A stretch of 64,000 bases of DNA from Malaya genurostris (GCF_030247185.1 NC_080571.1:29991753-30055752); one strand, 5' to 3'; counted from the stretch's first letter, positions 12,198-23,643 are shown. Numbers and translations are program-made. Notes: generated from the sequence alone by a model not told the origin.

Positions 12198-12260
12198 TAT
12201 ATAAATCCTCCCACAGATCAGCAAAAATTTTAAAAGGGCACCCCATAGTAAAGTAAGATC
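12198..12260 (-). repeat. Fragment of the histone-like repeat flanking the DD37E element
   Basis: TATAAATCC..CACAGATCA followed by GGCACCCCATAGTAAAGTAAG matches the inverted head of the repeat at 38651-38985, with an internal deletion. It is the right-hand half of the target site whose left half flanks the copy at 5214. Confidence 0.6.
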
Positions 12261-14739
12261 GATTTAGGAAGAGAATAAAGTATGCAAAGTGACTCGTTGT
12301 GACAACGTTTACAAATTTGAGATTGTGCTGTCAACTCCAAACACAATGTAGCGCAAAATGCGTCCATCGCAAGTAATATTTACAACTATACACATTTCAC
12401 ATTTCACATTCTCTTTTTAACAATTATCCTAAAATATTGGTATTTATTTTTCAATTTTGCTGTAAACATCTCGTGCCGCTAGAGTACAACGTCGTCGGTA
12501 TAACTGTAATTAGCCTGTTTTGCTATATTCTCCATCGAGACTTTTTTGATTTTTATTTTAACAATTTTGTCAAAAAAAAGACAGCAGTGGCTGAAACAAA
12601 GTAAAATATAAAATTAACTATATTTTCACATCTGGTGAAATTTTACAGTTTTTTTTTTACATTACGCTTCAATTACTGTTATGAATGATCATGCTTGAAT
12701 GACGTTTCATGCAAACAGGGTTCCACTCGAAAACTTCATTCGAAGTACGTCAGATGTTTACGAAAAAAAAACTGAAATCCAGTAGAAGCTTCAGTAAGTG
12801 ACGCCTGCTTGATAGGATAATGAATAAATCCATTTATAGATTAATGGAGTCTGGATAGACACGAGAGACGTCATTCCGTCAGTTCAGTCAACCCTCGTTT
12901 GCGTACTCGGAGCATCCTCCATATCGGTCGGTGTTTACTCAACCAGCTGATCCAACGGGTGAAACACAACTGAACAGACATGGACGCGTGGCTTGAACAC
13001 GTGATTCCCCGGTTTTATTTTTTTCAAACGTAAATCGGTATCTGTAAACGGTTCAGTATTCTAGTTTGACCAGAGAAAAAAAACCTACTGATTAACAACA
13101 CCAAGCAGAGAGAATAATTTTGTCCTGTTTCAAGTGTGATTTTATGAAAATAAACCGACATGTTTGATCCTACAATAAAACACAACTGACGGGAATAAAT
13201 GACACTGCTTAAGTGCCTGTTTCATCAGCACTGCACTTTGTTGCCATTACTTCGGAGAACACGGAAAAGTTCTAACACGGAAAAGTTCTAACACGGAAAT
13301 TAAGTTTGAGTATTTTTTATTATTTAAAAAATAAATTTGGATCACTGAATATTGGATCACAATTTAATTAGGATCTACTTTTTCCCCACTTATAAAACAA
13401 CATTTTTTCGTGTTCATCCTTTAGATAGTTGAAAACATTGATATATTTCTCTATAACAATTCCATTGATAACTGCCATTAGCCCGGTACATACAAATGTT
13501 GTTTACAGAATAGTATTTATTTGCAGCTTCAAATAGCCCCACTAACCGATGACGGAAAAGATGGAGAGATGCATGCATGGAAGAAATAATCTATGCTGAC
13601 AACAGCTAATTGCCGGTGTAGGGTTTGGTTGGGAAGACTGCACTCGTGGGAGGTGCGGAACTCGTTGGGTTCGAGAGTGTGCCAGGCCACCAGCAAGTGC
13701 AGCGAAGTTTTGTTATTGTTGACGATCATCGTCTAGTGTTGACTGCGAATTGTCGAGGTGGAAATGCCAATTGCCGTCCCGTGCCTAAGAAATCATTCAA
13801 TTAGGAGTTCGATGAAATGTTACGAAGGATACCCAATTACCGTCTATAATTCTGTGAATCTCTACTTCCACTATACGGAAAAATTTGAGCCGGAAGATTG
13901 ATTTGCTCAGCTGCTCGAAAGCTGGCACAACTATCGGTGCATCCACTGTATCTTTTATGGTTTATATTTGTTTGATCAGCCCGTCGAGTAAAAGCAAAAC
14001 AAACATTCGAGATCTAGATGAGGAAAATATTTCAAAACAACTGTGATGTAATGAAGTTGGGTTTCAATTACGCCATTACGACGCAGTTTGTCGAGTGATA
14101 GTTCCCCGTTCAGCTCCCGATTGATTAGCTTCGTTTGTCAGGGATTTGAATGGGATACTAATAGGAATCGTCGGTGATTGCCAATTTCTTGTGGTTGCAG
14201 AATTGGTACAAAGTAGCACGATTTCTTGGTCATACTAGCGACTTAAGAGTATATTTGATGTACTCCTAATTATTATCAATTTTATTTTAATTAAAACTCA
14301 TTAACACTCCTAATACCAAGCCTAAAAAAGTTACGCGAAGCACCAAGCCTCAAAAAAAGTTGGAACGGTAACTTTGAGCTATCATAGCTCAGTTGTTACT
14401 TGACCGATTTCGATAAATTTTTCACCATCGAATTTTGTGAAGTTTGTAGATTATTTTAAGTATATCATTATTGACGATCTTTTAGGAAAAACTAATGAAA
14501 AACTGATTTTTCTCGTTCCAAGTTTTTTTTTCAAGCTCAAAATGTGCCCTATCTGCATTCATGCGGCACCTGCATCGCGAATCGGATATTGAGAACTTCA
14601 ACTTTACCGAGTCATAACTTTGTTGTTAGTCAACCGATCTTCGAAATTTGTTTACCATATAAAATGCAAATAGGGTTATCTACCCAAAGTTATAATGAAA
14701 ACTGTAGATAGATGACCTAAGAAAAGGTGAGACTTTTTA
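12261..14739. other. Low-repeat sequence, no gene recognised
   Basis: Few recognisable repeats and no long frame. A small tandem repeat (16-base unit ACACGGAAAAGTTCTA, about 2.6 copies) lies at 13259-13300. The stretch 12880-13000 is less AT-rich and contains TCAGTTCAGTC, resembling an arthropod initiator, but no TATA box or coding sequence follows. It may be host intergenic or intronic. Confidence 0.35.
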
Positions 14740-14891
14740 CAATGATCGTAAATATCGCGAAATTCAAAGCGATGACCTATATATTTTTATACATCATTCG
14801 ATTGCTAGTGAAACCAGCTACAATTTTTGCCCAACTACCATTCCAGCGCAACCAAAAGAAAACATTAAAAAATCGATGAATTTATAAATAT
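14740..14891. repeat. Outer part of left arm of a large inverted-repeat element
   Basis: Matches 19690-19853 in inverse complement (for example the CAAAGCGATGACCTATATAT block). It is separated from the rest of its arm (16501-17010) by an inserted repeat at 14892-16500. Confidence 0.75.
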
Positions 14892-16500
14892 ACTAGCTGA
14901 CCCGTCGAACTTCGTCTCGCCCAAAAACTATTTGTTCGCATTTATGTGTTCGAAGAGCAGAATGGTCAAACAACTAAGTGGTTAACGTTTTTCTCGAATA
15001 TTTTGCTGATTACTTAACCTACAATCAACGGAATTCGACAGCCATTCGCTTTAGCAAAAAAAAAGAAACATCACCCAAAATTAATGTGAACATGTGTACA
15101 GCTTTTAAGCATCGATAATGTTTTCTAAAAACTTGTTCTGTACGTTCAAGTTGCCAAAAAGTACCACACGTACATTAGAGCTCTAATAAAGTAGATATTT
15201 TTAGATACGAAGTAACATCTGGTTTGAACATTCTTCTCTGCAAGAATGGCTTTTATCGTATCAAAGAACGCTCTCTAGCAACTCTTCACACGATTCAATC
15301 AGTGCCATCAAAGAGAGACGAATATCATCTCAGTAACAAAACACCTGCATGGTCCATTTAACACAGAATGGACACCGGTGCGAAAACGATTTTCTCTCGA
15401 CAACCCTTCTGAACATCACGGGTTAGCACGTTGGGGTAGGGATTCGCTCTGAAGCAATTCTCGTTTTGTGATCCGATTCTATACGGGCAGTGGATAATTG
15501 TGATAGAATCATTTTACTATTGTCGCCTATTCTAACTATGTACATATAACTTCGGCATAAGTTGTGTCTATGAAAATATCTGTGAATGCTCAACACAAAG
15601 GCTTCGAAATATTGTAACCTAGTATGAGAATCATCAAGTTGATTCATCGGTTCGATTTTCTGGGACAATTGTCAAATTGCGATTATCCCTTGTTAAATTC
15701 CACACAGCGCCGATTATTGCAAAACTGTATCTATTTTGGTAAGGGCCGTGAAATACTCAAAGTATGAGATGGAGCGAAAAAATGTAGAAAAAATCATTTA
15801 CGGTTCATGCATTGAGAGGCAGTGAGTTCTTGTAGCATCACCTACCAGATTAACGATGTTGTATACAATTTAGAGAAATAGTATCAATCCATCTTGAATA
15901 TTGATATCTGATTGCCACTTATTATGTGCGCTTCGTGTAATCTAAATCATGCGAAAGCAAAATGCAAGAAAAATCTCTTAGTTTGACTTCAGCGCTTCTA
16001 GAGCACAAACTTTTTGTTGATTCCCAATGACCAATAACATAGTATTCATCTAACTCCATTACACACATTCTGGAATTCCACCAGTCATTTAGTAGGCAAC
16101 AATGTTGATACCCAATTAAGCACGTGGCTCGGAATGACGAACCACATGAATCAAGCATGCACTTCACACAAATCAACTCGTTGCGCGCCAAAAGATTCTT
16201 TCAACGATCTAGTATTCCTTTCTTCGACGGCCAAACACTTATGCAACTCGTTATGCGCCAAACACCTATCAATGATCTAGCAATCATTGGCGACTTTTTT
16301 CGTGGAAATTTCCATTGTCCATACAAAATAACTTTATTGGTTTTTCCCACTTTTCCGGTAAGTTTTCCTAATTGTTTTGATGTACGAACCCGGTGGGGGT
16401 AAAAACTGATCAAACAAATAAAAAATCATCTCAATCCGTCCATCCGTTCTTACGTGATGCGATTACAAAGAATGATCTCTGCATTTTTATATATATAGAT
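14892..16500 (+). mobile_element. 1.6 kb repeat inserted in the left arm (CTAGCTGACCCG type)
   Basis: The edges read TACTAGCTGACCCGTCGAAC on the left and TATATATAGAT on the right. The uninterrupted arm at 19672-19720 shows the pre-insertion site, so the boundaries are direct. The CTAGCTGACCCG edge resembles a repeat I recall as widespread in insects, but I cannot name its class with confidence. Short frames inside (such as 16124-16402 plus) have no recognisable domain. Confidence 0.65.
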
Positions 16501-17010
16501 ATGAATTTTTATTTTTTTTCGCATATTTGTATATAACTCAAAAATTAAAGCGATGACATGTACATTTTTTTGATTCAAAATATTGGAATCATTACCTGAA
16601 ACAATGTATTGATGACCAAAATTATATATCCGTTCAAAGAATTTCAAGAAATTTGGTACAAATACAGAGAATTTGTATTATTGGGAAAATTTTGCCAAAC
16701 AAAATCAAATCAAAACTTTTAAATTTTATGACATATATTTCTTTATTATTTTAGTTGGAAATTTATTTTAAACAAAATTTACAGAAAAAAACTGAAACTT
16801 GGATTTCACTGAAAATTTTAAAAATTTTAGTAAATAACCTAAAACTCTAAAAATAGTTATATTATTGTATTGGACAAACGATCTAAACAATTTTTATGCA
16901 CAACCCAAACGCAATTGATAACTACTAAAATTCGGATTTTGTTGTAGGTTTGCCGTAGAATCTCAAAAAATAAAAGACAGGAAATTTTAAAATTTCCGAG
17001 TTAAATTGCA
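16501..17010. repeat. Inner part of left arm of inverted-repeat element
   Basis: Inverse complement of 19185-19690; blocks such as GGTTTGCCGTAGAATCTC and AACCCAAACGCAATTGATAA are conserved in both arms. Non-coding, AT-rich. Confidence 0.8.
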
Positions 17011-17739
17011 GTGGTCCGGATCCACAATTTAGGGGGACAAAAACATTTGTGGCTTAACCTTATACTTTAGAGCTATGATGTCTTCAAAACAAATGATCAG
17101 TGAAGATAAGCCATATGTCGATGTACATGGTATTAGGGTGGCTCTTATTGTTAAGGTGATTCAAAACTTATTCTTCGGATGTATTGAGATAGAGGACTGC
17201 ATTCTTCGGCAACATTGTAGATAAACTTATATCGAGCAGCTTTGCTGAGGACACCATAGTAGTATCTGCAACGGTTTTAGTGTTACAGCTATTTTTAAAG
17301 AGCAACTTAGGGTGTTCCTCAAAAAATCAGATTGTTTGCTCTAGCGTTTATATTTTTCTCTTTTCGTATAGGTATTTTTGAACATCTTTTAGAGTTTGTT
17401 GAAACCAATTTTTTAATGACTGGCGTATTCAGGTAGCGTTTTCTGAACCGAAGTTATGAGCAAAACTAGTTCAAAACAGGTTATTTATAAACTGCTATAT
17501 CTAACATTGAGGCATACGAAGAAAAATCTGTTTCTTTTATTTGACAGAAAATATTTTCGAGCATGTTCATAAAAAAGGGGGAGAAAAAATATTTTTTTTA
17601 CATTTTTTAAATTATGTTCATATATTGGGTTTTTTTATTGAAAAATGTTCGTATCATGTAAGTCATTTATTAGCTATATATGAAAATTAGGTATTTTTGT
17701 CTTCTAGAGTGTCAAATTAATTCAAGCGCATATTCGGGA

Positions 17740-18060
17740 AGAAATCGTTATGCATTCTTCGGGAAATGCAGAATGGTGTCGCTTTAGTAAAATCTCTAAG
17801 GCCTCTCGGTGGTTTTAGGTTTTATCAACCGTGCATTTTGGCACCTGAAGATCGTTCAGCATCCGTTCGGGGATGCAGGATGATTTATTTCTTTATGTTT
17901 TGTGCTGTTTTCCCACCTCACCCAATTCCCAACTCCCGTCCATGTTCCTTTTATCCTTTCCTTCCCATCAGGAAGTTCATGAGAAGCTACGGCAAGGCAC
18001 GAATCTCCAAATAACTAGGGGAACATGCCACTTGAGCCAATTAGTTCTGATAACATAGGA
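17740..18060 (+). repeat. 3' UTR fragment of an RNase H-type LINE
   Basis: The stretch TGCAGAATGGTGTCGCTTTA..TAAAATCTCTAA and the following C/T-rich region correspond, in the opposite orientation, to 49560-49900, the 3' region of the LINE at 49400-51285. The short frames here are therefore not genes. Confidence 0.5.
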
Positions 18061-18354
18061 GCAGGGTTTCATTCAGTAAAAAGCATTCAAACGAAGAGGT
18101 TGTTTTACGAGACGAAGCCTGTAAGCTGCAAATAGATTAGTTGGTTGGTGCTAATCGTAAAGGTTACTGCAAAGCCAATATTCGGGGCGATTCCAGTTTC
18201 ATAAGTACCTGAAATAGTGGAACTCACTTCACTGAGAAAGATGGCCTAACCGATTTGAGAACTGTTTTATTTTGTAGGTTACACTAGTTCATGCACTAGC
18301 TTTCATGTTTTTCAAAAATCAAACAAACCTGTTTGAAGAATACATTTTTTATAT

Positions 18355-18412
18355 GAGAATAAGACAGATATGAGAAAGGCATCGTTACACAACTAGGTGG
18401 ATGAAAACAAGT
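18355..18412 (-). repeat. Inverted head fragment of the abundant dispersed repeat
   Basis: The minus strand reads ATCCACCTAGTTGTGTAACG followed by ATGCCTTTCTCATATC, the family head. It abuts the degenerate hammerhead copy at 18417. Confidence 0.55.
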
Positions 18413-18416
18413 TTTA

Positions 18417-18445
18417 CTGATTAGCCTAAGGCGAAACGTGAAGAA
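18417..18445 (+). ncRNA. Degenerate hammerhead ribozyme 3' half
   Basis: CTGATTA, stem GCC-TAA-GGC, then GAAAC and GTGAAG align with the hammerhead at 18684-18710. The invariant G8 of CTGATGA is T, and the 5' half (stem III partner, GUC, most of stem I) is missing, replaced by a dispersed-repeat fragment. Presumably inactive. Confidence 0.6.
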
Positions 18446-18610
18446 AGCTGAAATAAAATATGTGCTTTTCTTTACAAACCCAAAAAACCCCTAAATGTTC
18501 ACACTTTGCGGCGACCAGTAATCAGTCGTCACTCGTTTTCGTTCTAGCCATCAGAAAGGATATAGCATCTCGGTGCAATATCCGAAAAGTCGTTACATAA
18601 ATAGTGTAAA

Positions 18611-18710
18611 CTTTGCGTCTGCTTAGCGGTTCAAATTGAACTGTTAGGCGGAGATGGTAGTTCAATTTGAACTGCTTTAAGCACTGATGAGCCGAAGGCG
18701 AAACGTGAAG
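18611..18710 (+). ncRNA. Type III hammerhead ribozyme
   Basis: All parts are present in order. Stem III 3' strand CTTTGCGT (18611-18618) pairs with ACGTGAAG (18703-18710), 8 bp with two G-U wobbles. A canonical GUC cleavage triplet lies at 18617-18619. Stem I has TGCTTA (18620-18625) pairing with TAAGCA (18678-18683), a two-base bulge, then a 17-bp helix between 18626-18642 and 18659-18675 with one G-U pair, closed by a 16-base loop. The conserved core CTGATGA is at 18684-18690, stem II GCC-GAA-GGC at 18691-18699, and GAAA at 18700-18703. Predicted cleavage is 3' of C18619. The bulge in stem I is where natural hammerheads usually contact loop II. Hammerheads are known from Penelope-like elements and retrozymes; no such coding region is visible here. 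Confidence 0.8.
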
Positions 18711-19184
18711 AAAGCTGAAGTTTTACTTGATTTCGTGTGATTTTTTGTGCTAAATTCGAAATTCTACTTTTTCTGAATTGTTTACTAATAGAAAATTCAA
18801 ACAATTTTCGAATTCTATACATTCCGAAATTATTCTAAGTTTGTGATATTTAAATTTTAATATTCTATAGATTATAATTGATGTTGTTTAGGATAGCGGA
18901 GAATTTAAGATATATGTTTTTGTTCTTAATTGCTTGTAAAACAAAAATCAAGCAATAATTTTTTTAAAAATTGTAGTTGGTTTCTTTTGCCATGGATTAG
19001 TATATGAAATTCATATAATTTTACGTTCTGTTTCTTACTGTACAAAGCCGTTGAAATAATTTAAAATTTACGTGTTGTCACAAAATTTATTTTATTAATA
19101 AAAACCAATTCTACGTCTCTTTAGTACAGATGAATTCAAAACGGATTCCAATATTTTCACTTTGATTTGCAGAAACGTTGGAAC

Positions 19185-19853
19185 GCAATATATATAAGAA
19201 ATTTTGAAATTTCTGATCTTCTACCGATTTTTCGAGAATCTACGGCAAACCTAAAACAAAATCAGAATTTTAGTAGTTATCAATTGCGTTTGGGTTGTGC
19301 ATAAGAATTGTTTAGATCTTTTGTTGAGTACAAATACATAACTATTTTTAGAGTTTCAGGTTATTTACTAAAATTTTAAAAATTTTCTGTGAAATCCAAG
19401 TTTCAGTTTTTTTTTTGTAAATTTTGTTCATAATAAATTTCTAAATAAAATTATAAAAAAATATATGTCATAAAATTTAAAAGTTTTGATTTGATTTTGT
19501 TTGGCAAAATTTTCCCAATAATACAAATTCTCTGTATTTGTACCAAATTTCTTGAAATTCTTTGAACGGATATATAATTTTGGTCATCAATACATTGTTT
19601 CAGGTAATGATTCCAATATTTTGAATCAAAAAAATGTACATGTCATCGCTTTAATTTTTGAGTTATATACAAACATGTGAAAAAAATATGAAAAATTCAT
19701 ATATATTTATAAATTCATCGATTGTTTAATGTTTTCTTTTGATTGTTCAGGAATGGTAGTTGAGCGAAAATTGTTGCTTGTATCACTAGCAATCGAATGA
19801 TGTATAAAAATATATAGGTCATCGCTTTGAATTCCGAGATATTTTGCTCGTTT
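19185..19853. repeat. Right arm of the large inverted-repeat element
   Basis: Inverse complement of 14740-14891 joined to 16501-17010, about 660 bases per arm. It is uninterrupted, so it gives the empty site for the 1.6 kb insertion in the left arm. Its outer end is cut by a LINE fragment starting near 19848. Confidence 0.8.
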
Positions 19854-20300
19854 GGACATGCGTCTTCCTTGCGTTCCCAAGGTAGACTATCCAATGTCCC
19901 AGTTCGCGACATTCTTGCTTGTCGTGACCTTCCTTACATGAAACTTCTTTATCATTTCATTTAGCCCATTGGAGTTCTAATTTAAATTTTATTTTATGTT
20001 AGACTGTTTTCTCTTCCATGAGCTCAACCAATAGCCAGCTATCTTATATTAAATAAAAGTGATGAACTGATATAAACAAACTTGAAATAGTTATATGATC
20101 ATGCCCAAAATGACAGTATTTTATTTTATGTAATTTACAATCGCTTGATAAAAACAGTGTTTAGATTAACTTATGAATACCAACATACTAATATGATATT
20201 CGAAATGTATTAGGATTAAAGTACTATGTATTGTGGATGCCACGGCGAAGAAAAACTTATGTATATTGCCTATGAAATAAACGTATTTATGAGAAAAAAA
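19848..20300 (+). mobile_element. 3' end of an RNase H-type LINE, truncated and decayed
   Basis: Matches 22570-23127: CGTTTGGACATGCG, CCCAAGGTAGACTATCCAAT, then a 3' UTR ending in ACGGCGAAGAAAAACTTATG, AATAAACGTATTTATG and a poly(A). 5' truncated with small deletions; non-functional. Confidence 0.75.
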
Positions 20301-20471
20301 TCTGCTGAATTGTTTTCTATTGCAATGTGACATTCCTGTTCTCCGAAAGCCTCGATAGAATCGATTGAAAGTTGAAACACCTTCACTAATCGCGCATTGA
20401 GCCACAGATCCAACGTCTCCTGAATTTAGATTAGTATTTTTTAGATTGGCCCCAAATGATCGTGCTCTATC

Positions 20472-22135
20472 TATAGGGACCGTGCACGATAACGAGTAGC
20501 GCCATTAGTGGCGAATAGGCGAAAAAACTCTACCATAGCTTTACACTGTTACCATATGTTCACGCTGAATAAAATAGTCATAAACCTGTTTTAATAGAAC
20601 ATAGTGGTGTAATGATCCTTTTCTCACATCAACCATATTCTCATATTTAATACTGTGGTATACTATTAAAAATATTTCTCTCCGATTCTTAAAATAAACC
20701 AACGAGATTGTTTGTGCATTGACTAGTATAACCTACAGAATGAAACAGTTCTCTGACATCGATGAGAAAACGAGTATTTGTATTTCGGGCACAAGAACCC
20801 GAGAACGTATAATCGAAGTTGGTTCGTATGGCCATCGAATAACATGATTTTAATTGCAAAAATATGCTGATTTTCGGTAGGAGCATAAGATCATTCATTT
20901 GAACCTAAGATTAGGAATACCGGACTAAGTGTAAAAGTAAGTGAGATCCTTTTTTGAGTGTATGACTATTATCTGTCGTCGTTATTCGAAAACCGGGAAT
21001 ACTTCCGACTCTTCAAGTGACGTACACAATTTTTAACACACTTTGCCGTATCATTCCGGAACCGAAAGTCGGATCCGGATGAAATTCAAAAATTCCGTGT
21101 AGAACCTTTGATTTGAATCTAAGTCGGTCAACATCGATTAAGTCATTTTCGAGAAACACACACACAAAGATAGATTGCTTAGCTCGACGAACTGAGTGGA
21201 ATGGCATATGACACTTGGCCAATTTTTACTATTCGATTTTCAAGTGATTGTATAACCTTTCTATATGAGAAAGGCAAAACAGTTCAGCGTTTCAATAAAA
21301 TGATTATTTGTTGTTAGCTTCGTGACTCGTATTTTCAATATACGTCAAACTGGCTACTCGCGAGATTGCTAGCTTTTTTACGATTACAATTTATTTTCTT
21401 CCTACATTCTAAGAGTATGAACCATCCTGCGAATTATTTGAACTTTTAGTTAAAATTTGACAGTCGGGCAGTTATTTTTTATCGAGTCGTTAAATTTATC
21501 TAAAACTGTGGCCCATTTCAAAGTTTGACGGATGGAAAATTATTTGGGTCTATTTTGCTCTGAAAATAAAGTAATAGCAAGTGGTGTAATAATTGCAATT
21601 CAACGAAAGTAAGAATAACTTCGAGATAAGCTTACTTCATTTAAAAAATATTTAAACTTTTTATTGGGGTATTTTCTTTGAGTGAAAGTATAAAAAGAAA
21701 TTACACAGATGTAATTTTTACTAGTGGTCTGAAATTAGAATGTTTTAGCAAGATATTTTTCAGTGTTTCCGGTCAAGTCGATTAAAAATTCATTTAATGT
21801 GCTGAGAATATCGTTTGAGTGTTTGAATTTGAGTGAATATGACAAATATTAGACACAAATCCAACTGCAATGACAGAAAATGACGTGGCCGTATTTAGAT
21901 ACAGAATGAAAAATTCGATTCAAAATTTAATAGTCAGTCGATGTTGAACAATCGTTCGTACCACACGCGAATAACTCCATAGGGTTCGGAAAAAAATCCG
22001 CAGAGAAAATACGCTAGAAAGTATTTTCAAACTCAGTTTACAAGTTTTGCTATGGTAGCATTATTTTTTCCACTCGCCGCCTCGTGCGCTGTCGTCGCCG
22101 GCCACTAAACCACGCCCTCGTGCACGGTCCCTATA
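20472..22135. mobile_element. Unclassified TIR DNA element, 1.66 kb, non-autonomous
   Basis: Perfect 18-bp terminal inverted repeats, TATAGGGACCGTGCACGA at 20472-20489 and its complement at 22118-22135. Imperfect inversion continues inward about 80 bases (CTACCATAGC against GCTATGGTAG). The flanks allow a TA target duplication. No transposase frame is visible; part of the interior is a copy of the abundant dispersed repeat (20600-21285). Confidence 0.75.
20600..21285 (+). repeat. Abundant dispersed repeat, copy b
   Basis: Head AGTGGTGTAATGATCC; tail GCTTAGCTCGACGAACTGAG, GGAATGGCATATGACAC, then CTTTCTATATGAGAAAGGC at 21256-21283. Internally deleted relative to copy e, and nested in the TIR element. 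Confidence 0.65.
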
Positions 22136-22159
22136 CCTTTCACGGCGACCTTTAATAAT

Positions 22160-23127
22160 CTAATCTAAATGGACTAAAAATCACTATAGTCTGGGTCCCG
22201 GCTCATTGCTCCATTCCTGGCAATGAAAGAGCCGATATTTTAGCCAAACGTGGTGCTATTGAGGGTGACATTTATGAGCGACCGATTGCTTTCAACGAAT
22301 TCTATAGCTCGTCTCGCCAAAGAACACTTGCCAGCTAGCAAGCATCTTGGGATAGAGATGATCTGGGTCGGTGGATGCACTCAATTATTCCGAAAATATC
22401 GACAAAGGCATGGTTCAGGGGACTGGATGTGAGTAGGGATTTCATTCGTGTGATGTCCAGACTCATGTCCAATCACTACACGTTAGATGCACATCTCCTT
22501 CGAATTGGGCTCTCCGAGACTAATCATTGTGCTTGCGGAGAAGGTTATCGGGATATTGATCATGTCGTTTGGACATGCGTGGAGTATCGTGATGTCAGAT
22601 CTCAACTAATAAATTCTTTGCGTACCCAAGGTAGACTATCCAATATCCCAGTTCGAGACATTCTTGCTTGTCGTGACCTTTCATACATGAAACTTATTTA
22701 TCATTTCATAAAGAAAATTGGAGTTTCAATTTAATAAAGGCCCCTTTTAAGACTTAGTTCTGATCCCAGCTGCGTCCATGAGTTCAACCAATAGCTAAAT
22801 TAGAATAAAAATTATGTAATGATACAAACAAACTCGAAACAGTTTATGAAATTATCAACAAAATGTCTGAAAATAATAGCTTATTTTATAATTTATAGAA
22901 GTTAATCGTTTGGTTCAAATAATATTTCCGAGTAGATTTCATAATTAATGACGAGTTACCTAAGCTGATATTTAAGCTATAAGAGAATATGTTTTAATAA
23001 ATTCAAAACGTTGTGACTATGTTAGAATTAAATTAGGATAAGAATATTATGTAAAAGTGATGCTACGGCGAAGAAAAACTTATGTAAACTGCCTTAAGAA
23101 ATAAACGTATTTATGGAAAAAAAATGG
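22160..23127 (+). pseudogene. 3' end of an RNase H-bearing LINE (I/LOA-like)
   Basis: The frame from about 22180 to 22734 encodes the end of an RNase H domain (VWVPAHCSIPGNERADILA, with the conserved H and the GNERAD motif) and the C-terminal tail typical of such LINEs. The tail includes a C-x-C..H..C cluster (CACGEGYRDIDHVVWTC). One in-frame TAG at 22336-22338 interrupts an otherwise continuous frame. A 3' UTR follows, ending in AATAAACGTATTTATGG and an A-run at about 23127. The 5' part (endonuclease, RT) is absent, as usual for truncated LINE copies. Clade assignment is tentative. Confidence 0.8.
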
Positions 23128-23584
23128 ACTAAAAGGTTTTAACTGATTCGGTCCACCTCCTGTTCGACGAATATTACTTAAATTATTTCTCAGTTTTGTT
23201 TTTACATTGTACTTGTAATCAGACCAAACCTAAAATAGATAAAATTTTACAGATACAAATGGATGAAAACTTTTTCCTACTAACTTTTTTCCATTCTTTA
23301 ACTTCTCGTATTGGTGGACCTCTTTCATTTAAATTTTCCTTCAAACTCTGCCACAATTTGTTCGAGTTTGACCTCCCGTCGGCTCTGTTGAGGATTCCGC
23401 GAGCGAGATCCGCATGATTCTCCATAAATTTAGTTAATAACTCTAATTGTTGTGGATATATGCCCGTGGAAATTTTTGATTTACTCCTGTGGCATTAAAT
23501 AATAAACATTAGATTTTCCGTCGATGTCAGACACGAACATAATACATTGTTTTGACGTTTCTTAAAATAAAGATGATAAATACT

Positions 23585-23643
23585 GATATGATATGATATG
23601 ATATGATATGATATGATATGATATGATATGATATGATATGATG
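23585..23643. repeat. Pentanucleotide microsatellite (GATAT)n
   Basis: About 12 perfect uninterrupted units of a 5-base repeat over 59 bases. Lack of interruption suggests it is young and likely length-polymorphic. Confidence 0.95.

Noticed and set aside
11032..12246. 404-residue version of the DD37E transposase
   Set aside because: The first 68 codons read through the terminal repeat and 5' leader; the family N-terminus fits the methionine at 12042.
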